A stretch of 24,841 nucleotides of DNA from JAGORL01 sp964372415. GTDB lineage: Bacteria; Patescibacteriota; Patescibacteriia; UBA9934. Positions 22,252 through 24,841 of the stretch are shown here, piece after piece. A program made the position numbers and the translations under genes. The notes under the pieces are model-generated. The model worked only from the letters and a program-made list of their open reading frames with translations. It searched no databases and had not been told where the DNA came from. Position 1 is the first letter of the stretch. Every line of letters begins with the position of its first letter. The stretch is from assembly GCA_964372415.1 (NCBI GenBank), contig CAYJQH010000011.1, positions 1 to 24,841 on the forward strand. The letters run 5' to 3'.

Positions 22252-22374
22252 AATCCTAGCCGAATAACAAACGAGACACAAACTTGAAGTTAACAAAAGG
22301 TCACTCGGTTAAAAAACATTTCGCAAGTAGCTACTAAAAAAGCTATATTATCCACGATAATCCCAATATTTTTA
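22252..22374. other. Gap upstream of sufB, AT-rich regulatory region
   Basis: No gene. It presumably holds the suf promoter, but no clear -35/-10 pair was found on the minus strand. A small dyad AACTT-G-AAGTT lies at about 22284-22294, next to GTTAAC. Confidence 0.4.
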
Positions 22375-23175
22375 TTACTTTTTCGCCAAACGCTCTTGCA
22401 CTGATCGGAGAGAAATGGTCAAACAGCCAAAAGCTGCAGCCCAATATAGATAACCCAGTATCCACAGTGAATCAAAGGTGTTCTTTTGCCACCAGGCTTC
22501 AGACAAGTATTTTTCATTGTAAAGAGCAAAGCCTAGGTCAGCTACAAGCGCCATAGCTAGTGCAAAAAATATGTACAAATAAAACTCCATGTAAATGCCA
22601 CCTTTAAATTCCCAGGCTAATATCAATACTAACAATGCCAATAGTATCGTGACTGTATCGGCAACGTTATAACCTATGGCAATGATATTTTCTAAAAACG
22701 GAGCCGTCGAGTCATAGGATAAATAAATACCAAAATACACGATTACGATAACTAATAAGCTCGTGATAATCCCCAGTAAAAAACCGATTACCGGATCAAG
22801 AGCACGGAGATTCGCCATCTTATATTCACCAACAAGTCCGATAAACATAAAAGGATAAGCTGCTAGGTAAAAGTAATCAGCTGTCGATGGGAAAGCATCT
22901 ACGCCAAGAATGAATTCGTAGTACACCCACAAAATTTCGCCCACCGTCCAACAAGCCAAGCCAATGAGCAAAAAAGCGAAAATTCTAGTTTTAGCACCTG
23001 CCCAGCCGCTTATGGCTAAGGCCTTGAAGCCAATTACGGTCGCAAAAATGGGCGTTGCAACGTATACGATATTGCGGACTAGAACCCATTCACCATTAGG
23101 AGCCAACCAATAAGAAATAAAGGCTGCGACAAGGAGCAATAACCAGATACTAAACAGGCTCCAAGATTTGTTCAT
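22375..23175 (-). CDS. Multi-pass membrane protein, sensor-type membrane domain alone
   Basis: A 266-residue protein with about eight hydrophobic helices spread along its whole length and no soluble domain. The segment GLACWTVGEILWVYYEFILGVDAFPSTADYFYLAAYPFMFIGL (about 72-114) carries the W-x-x-GE-x-x-W...P-S-x-AD-x-x-Y-L-x-x-Y-P pattern that I associate with the N-terminal membrane sensor region of some GGDEF and histidine-kinase proteins. Here no signalling output domain is attached. It starts 3 bp after a 77-aa gene, so the two probably form an operon and the small protein may be its partner. The ligand and function are unknown. Confidence 0.7.
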   Translation of the reverse strand: MNKSWSLFSIWLLLLVAAFISYWLAPNGEWVLVRNIVYVATPIFATVIGFKALAISGWAGAKTRIFAFLLIGLACWTVGEILWVYYEFILGVDAFPSTADYFYLAAYPFMFIGLVGEYKMANLRALDPVIGFLLGIITSLLVIVIVYFGIYLSYDSTAPFLENIIAIGYNVADTVTILLALLVLILAWEFKGGIYMEFYLYIFFALAMALVADLGFALYNEKYLSEAWWQKNTFDSLWILGYLYWAAAFGCLTISLRSVQERLAKK

Positions 23176-23178
23176 AAT

Positions 23179-23412
23179 TTATACATTACTAAACGCAATC
23201 TTAAACTGCCTGCACAAAATCGTCATCTCTTTTTTTGCCATATCTTTACCAATAAATTCAGCCAATAAGTTTTCGGCTGAAACTATGGCGATCTGTTCAG
23301 GGTGGGAATCGTAATACGAACAATACATATCGGCCGTTTTCTTTCCGATATGTCGCGTAATTATCTCCAGAACTGCATCCTTGAGTGCCTTGTTCCTATT
23401 TTGCTTTAGCAT
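23179..23412 (-). CDS. 77-aa protein of unknown function, in operon with the membrane protein
   Basis: A small, helical, soluble protein starting at ATG 23412: LKDAVLEIITRHIGKKTADM, YCSYYDSHPEQIAIVSAENL, then LAEFIGKDMAKKEM and an ILCRQFKI end. The body reads like a compact helical bundle; 'A..NLLAEFIGKDMAKKEM' is a regular amphipathic helix. It precedes the multi-pass membrane protein with a 3-bp gap, so a role as soluble partner or regulator of that protein is the natural guess. An extended -10 (TGC TATACT) lies about 25 bp upstream. No known family is recognised. Confidence 0.7.
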   Translation of the reverse strand: MLKQNRNKALKDAVLEIITRHIGKKTADMYCSYYDSHPEQIAIVSAENLLAEFIGKDMAKKEMTILCRQFKIAFSNV

Positions 23413-23493
23413 AACTATTACTCAATTGGGACTAGTATAGCACCCCAGATGTTAACCGCAGTTATCGTTATTAATCCCCGTGAGTATAGTTAT
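23411..23493. repeat. Near-perfect 13-bp inverted repeat flanking the 77-aa gene promoter
   Basis: ATAACTATTACTCA (23411-23424) and TGAGTATAGTTAT (23481-23493) are reverse complements apart from one extra T. They are separated by 56 bp containing the extended -10 TGC-TATACT. One arm touches ATG 23412 and the other touches the rnhB stop codon. It could be a pair of operator sites or the ends of a small mobile scar. Confidence 0.45.
23434..23439 (-). promoter_or_regulatory. Extended -10 for the 77-aa / membrane protein operon
   Basis: Minus strand TATACT preceded by TGC. No good -35 is present at 17 bp, which is usual for extended -10 promoters. The predicted start is about 15 nt before ATG 23412. 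Confidence 0.5.
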
Positions 23494-24143
23494 TAGCTAA
23501 GGTGTTGGTTTGAAACATTCTTGAGAAACGTCCGGCGGTGTTGCGGCGTGAGGCCATAAAGTCTAAGGGCTTCGTAATGATCTTTAGTTCCATATCCTTT
23601 GTGCTTAGCAAACAAATATTTCGGATACTCCTCACTTATCCTCTCCATCCATTGATCACGGTATTCTTTGGCGATTATTGAGGCAGCCGCGATTGAGAAC
23701 ACGCGTGCGTCACCATCTATAATGCTTTCTTGGGCCATTTCGACCATGGGCACGGTATGTACGCCATCGAGAAGAGCAATGCTGGTCTCTACAACCGGTG
23801 AATGATCGGCGGCCTGAAGGGCATAGCGCATAGCCACGAGATTCGCTTGCAAAATATTGAGTCTATCGATTTCAGGGGCGTGAACCGTGCCAATTCCCCA
23901 TCCCAAGGCGAGTTCACGGATGCGCTCAACAGCCGTTTTTCGACCATGGCGAGTTAATAATTTGCTGTCACGAACCAGCCCTTTCAATTTCCGTCGAAAA
24001 CTCTCGTCAGACCAGTCAAAAACTACAGCCGCCGCAACAACCGGTCCGGCGAGGCTACCGCGCCCAGCTTCATCAACCCCAAAAATAAACGTCCGCCCTT
24101 GGGCGACGTACTGGCGTTCTTTAGTGGCGTGAGGAATTAGCAC
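23493..24143 (-). CDS. rnhB: Ribonuclease HII
   Basis: A 216-residue enzyme that cuts RNA in RNA-DNA hybrids and removes single ribonucleotides from DNA. The RNase HII motifs are complete: GVDEAGRGSLAGPVVAAAV (catalytic Asp24 and Glu25), RDSKLLT, the third Asp in ALLDGVH, and IIDGDARVFSIAAASIIAKEYRD with the last acidic residues. The C-terminal KHKGYGTKDHYEALRLYGLTPQHRRTF matches the substrate-binding end. GTG 24143 was chosen as the start. The frame extends to 24236, but that part is the translation of a terminator and of antisense tRNA-Pro (VASSSPASPTKN). It is monocistronic. Confidence 0.95.
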   Translation of the reverse strand: MLIPHATKERQYVAQGRTFIFGVDEAGRGSLAGPVVAAAVVFDWSDESFRRKLKGLVRDSKLLTRHGRKTAVERIRELALGWGIGTVHAPEIDRLNILQANLVAMRYALQAADHSPVVETSIALLDGVHTVPMVEMAQESIIDGDARVFSIAAASIIAKEYRDQWMERISEEYPKYLFAKHKGYGTKDHYEALRLYGLTPQHRRTFLKNVSNQHLS

Positions 24144-24160
24144 ATCACTGCCATGGTAAC

Positions 24161-24188
24161 AAAAATTCCGACTGATGTCGGAATTTTT
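24161..24188 (-). terminator. Terminator after tRNA-Pro
   Basis: AAAAATTCCGAC and GTCGGAATTTTT form a 12-bp perfect stem around TGAT. It starts at the CCA end of tRNA-Pro and ends 17 bp before the rnhB start. Confidence 0.85.
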
Positions 24189-24264
24189 GGTCGGGCTGGC
24201 GGGGCTCGAACTCGCGACCTCTTGGTCCCAAACCAAGCGCTCTAGCCATCTGAGCTACAGCCCG
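24188..24264 (-). tRNA. tRNA-Pro (UGG)
   Basis: A 77-nt cloverleaf including the encoded CCA (24188-24190). The acceptor is CGGGCTG/CAGCCCG with A73. The anticodon stem CTTGG/CCAAG encloses loop TTTGGGA, so the anticodon is TGG. The T-loop is TTCGAGC. Confidence 0.96.
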
Positions 24265-24301
24265 TTATGAAGCGAGTGGATACTGCCACAAAAAAAGTAA
24301 A

Positions 24302-24326
24302 ACGGCAAGGCGTGGAGCCCTGCCGT
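24302..24326 (-). terminator. Terminator of the small membrane protein gene
   Basis: ACGGCA-A-GGC pairs with GCC-C-TGCCGT around GTGGA. On the minus strand it is followed by TTTACTTTTTTT. Confidence 0.8.
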
Positions 24327-24351
24327 CGAACGAAGCTCGGGGTGACGGCGG

Positions 24352-24585
24352 TCACTCCTTCTTCGTTGGAGTGCGATTGATCGTCTTGCCGATCAGGACC
24401 CGCACCAAGAAGGCGGCGATGCCGCCGAAAAAGGCCTCGTCTACCCAGAAAAGTGGGATGTCCGGGATGAGTGCCAGGATTCCCGACAAAACGGTGAGGG
24501 CCGTGAGTCGCGGGTACGACCACCCCTCGAGCCGCTTGGCCAAGGTCTCCTTTTGCTTTTCGCTAATGAGACTTTTTTCCGTCAT
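24352..24585 (-). CDS. 77-aa small membrane protein
   Basis: Starts at ATG 24585 with GGGGGAG three bases upstream; the longer frame to 24648 begins in the promoter. A charged N-terminus (MTEKSLISEKQKETLAKRLEGW) is followed by one or two hydrophobic helices (about 29-41 and 50-66). These are joined by PDIPLFWVDEAFFGG, a motif like the 'LIPDxxPFxDE' loop of small uncharacterised two-helix membrane proteins. The C-terminus is basic (RVLIGKTINRTPTKKE). It is monocistronic with a good promoter and terminator, between tRNA genes. Its function is unknown. Confidence 0.8.
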   Translation of the reverse strand: MTEKSLISEKQKETLAKRLEGWSYPRLTALTVLSGILALIPDIPLFWVDEAFFGGIAAFLVRVLIGKTINRTPTKKE

Positions 24586-24619
24586 AATCTCCCCCTTGTA
24601 AAGTACACCCGAACAAAGA

Positions 24620-24648
24620 AGAATAACATATTTTGAACGAAAAATCAA
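24620..24648 (-). promoter_or_regulatory. Promoter of the small membrane protein gene
   Basis: Minus strand: -35 TTGATT (24643-24648), 17-bp spacer, -10 TATTCT (24620-24625). The leader of about 30 nt ends in GGGGGAG. Confidence 0.65.
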
Positions 24649-24671
24649 GTGTAGGTTAGTTTTCGTATAGC

Positions 24672-24700
24672 AAAAAACCGCCTAGTTGAGGCGGATTTTT
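24672..24700 (-). terminator. Terminator of the tRNA-Ile/tRNA-Phe unit
   Basis: CCGCCT/AGGCGG stem (24678-24683 with 24689-24694) with A-run and T-run flanks, directly after the tRNA-Phe CCA. Confidence 0.85.
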
Positions 24701-24774
24701 GGTGCCGGGAGTCAGGATTGAACTGACGACGCAAGGCTCTTCAGGCCTTCGCTCTACCACTGAGCTATCCCGGC
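24700..24774 (-). tRNA. tRNA-Phe (GAA)
   Basis: A 75-nt cloverleaf with encoded CCA (24700-24702). The acceptor is GCCGGGA/TCCCGGC. The anticodon stem AAGGC/GCCTT encloses loop CTGAAGA, so the anticodon is GAA. The T-arm is GTCAG-TTCAATC-CTGAC. Confidence 0.96.
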
Positions 24775-24775
24775 A

Positions 24776-24841
24776 TGGTGGGTGTGCCTAGACTCGAACT
24801 AGGGACCTCAGTCTTATCAGGACTGCGCTCTAACCACCTGA
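24776..24841 (-). tRNA. tRNA-Ile (GAU), 5' end beyond the window
   Basis: The anticodon stem CAGTC/GACTG encloses loop CTGATAA, so the anticodon is GAT. The T-arm is CCTAG-TTCGAGT-CTAGG, and acceptor strand CACACCC is followed by A and the encoded CCA (24776-24778). One base separates it from tRNA-Phe, so both come from one precursor. About 11 bases of the 5' end are missing. Confidence 0.93.

Noticed and set aside
22240..22296. N-terminal extension of SufB
   Set aside because: The extra 19 residues have no SufB similarity and would read through the upstream regulatory sequence.
24144..24236. N-terminal extension of RNase HII
   Set aside because: It is the translation of the terminator and of antisense tRNA-Pro. 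The family starts near the GTG at 24143.
24242..24523. 93-aa minus-strand frame near tRNA-Pro
   Set aside because: Out-of-frame shadow of the 77-aa membrane protein gene that runs through a terminator and into the tRNA.
1..24841. CRISPR array, rRNA genes or DDE-transposase insertion sequence
   Set aside because: No regularly spaced direct repeats, rRNA-like stretches or DDE transposase motifs were found.

Overview
This window looks like chromosomal DNA of an uncultivated bacterium, most likely a member of the Patescibacteria (Candidate Phyla Radiation). That placement is inferred from gene content: short gene complements, VanW/PG-binding wall proteins, an RRM RNA-binding protein, an AI-2E family permease, DUF5666-like repeats, a secreted-nuclease homologue and a large serine recombinase cassette. 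It is not proven by a marker gene. TGA is used as an ordinary stop (sufB, sufD, clpP), so the code is standard. Sigma70-type promoters (TTGACA/TATAAT-like, 16-17 bp spacers) are easy to see, and all four tRNA genes encode their CCA ends.

Layout. (a) Positions 1-5530 are mobile DNA. First comes the C-terminal end of one large serine recombinase (3-440). It is followed by a roughly 5 kb integrated element (about 452-5513) carrying an unusual methyltransferase on the minus strand, and a plus-strand cassette of a MerR-like HTH protein, a 55-aa protein, a 'GPQTDAGK' protein and an intact large serine recombinase. The recombinase reading frame ends inside tRNA-Glu(UUC) on the opposite strand, so the tRNA is the probable attachment site. 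(b) Positions 5564-11256 hold unlinked housekeeping or accessory genes: a small membrane protein, a staphylococcal-nuclease homologue, an exported beta-repeat protein, two NUDIX hydrolases, an AI-2E-like permease and an RRM protein with a long structured leader. (c) Positions 11263-14616 are a copper-handling operon: a membrane-cupredoxin fusion, then a CopA ATPase. It is divergent from an Hsp20-VanW operon (14622-16950).

(d) Positions 16956-22260 hold, on the minus strand, the SUF iron-sulfur operon sufB-sufD-sufS-sufU-sufC, then clpP with its own promoter. After clpP comes an apparently free-standing structured RNA of about 195 nt with its own promoter and terminator. (e) Positions 22375-24841 hold a small protein plus multi-pass membrane protein pair, rnhB, tRNA-Pro(UGG), a small membrane protein, and tRNA-Phe(GAA) and tRNA-Ile(GAU), the last cut by the window edge.

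The points most worth following up are: the tRNA-Glu element and its unrecognised cargo and accessory proteins; the orphan RNA after clpP; the inverted repeat in the RRM leader; the perfect hairpin spanning the sufB start codon; and the palindrome in the hsp20 promoter spacer. No CRISPR array, rRNA or insertion sequence with a DDE transposase was seen.
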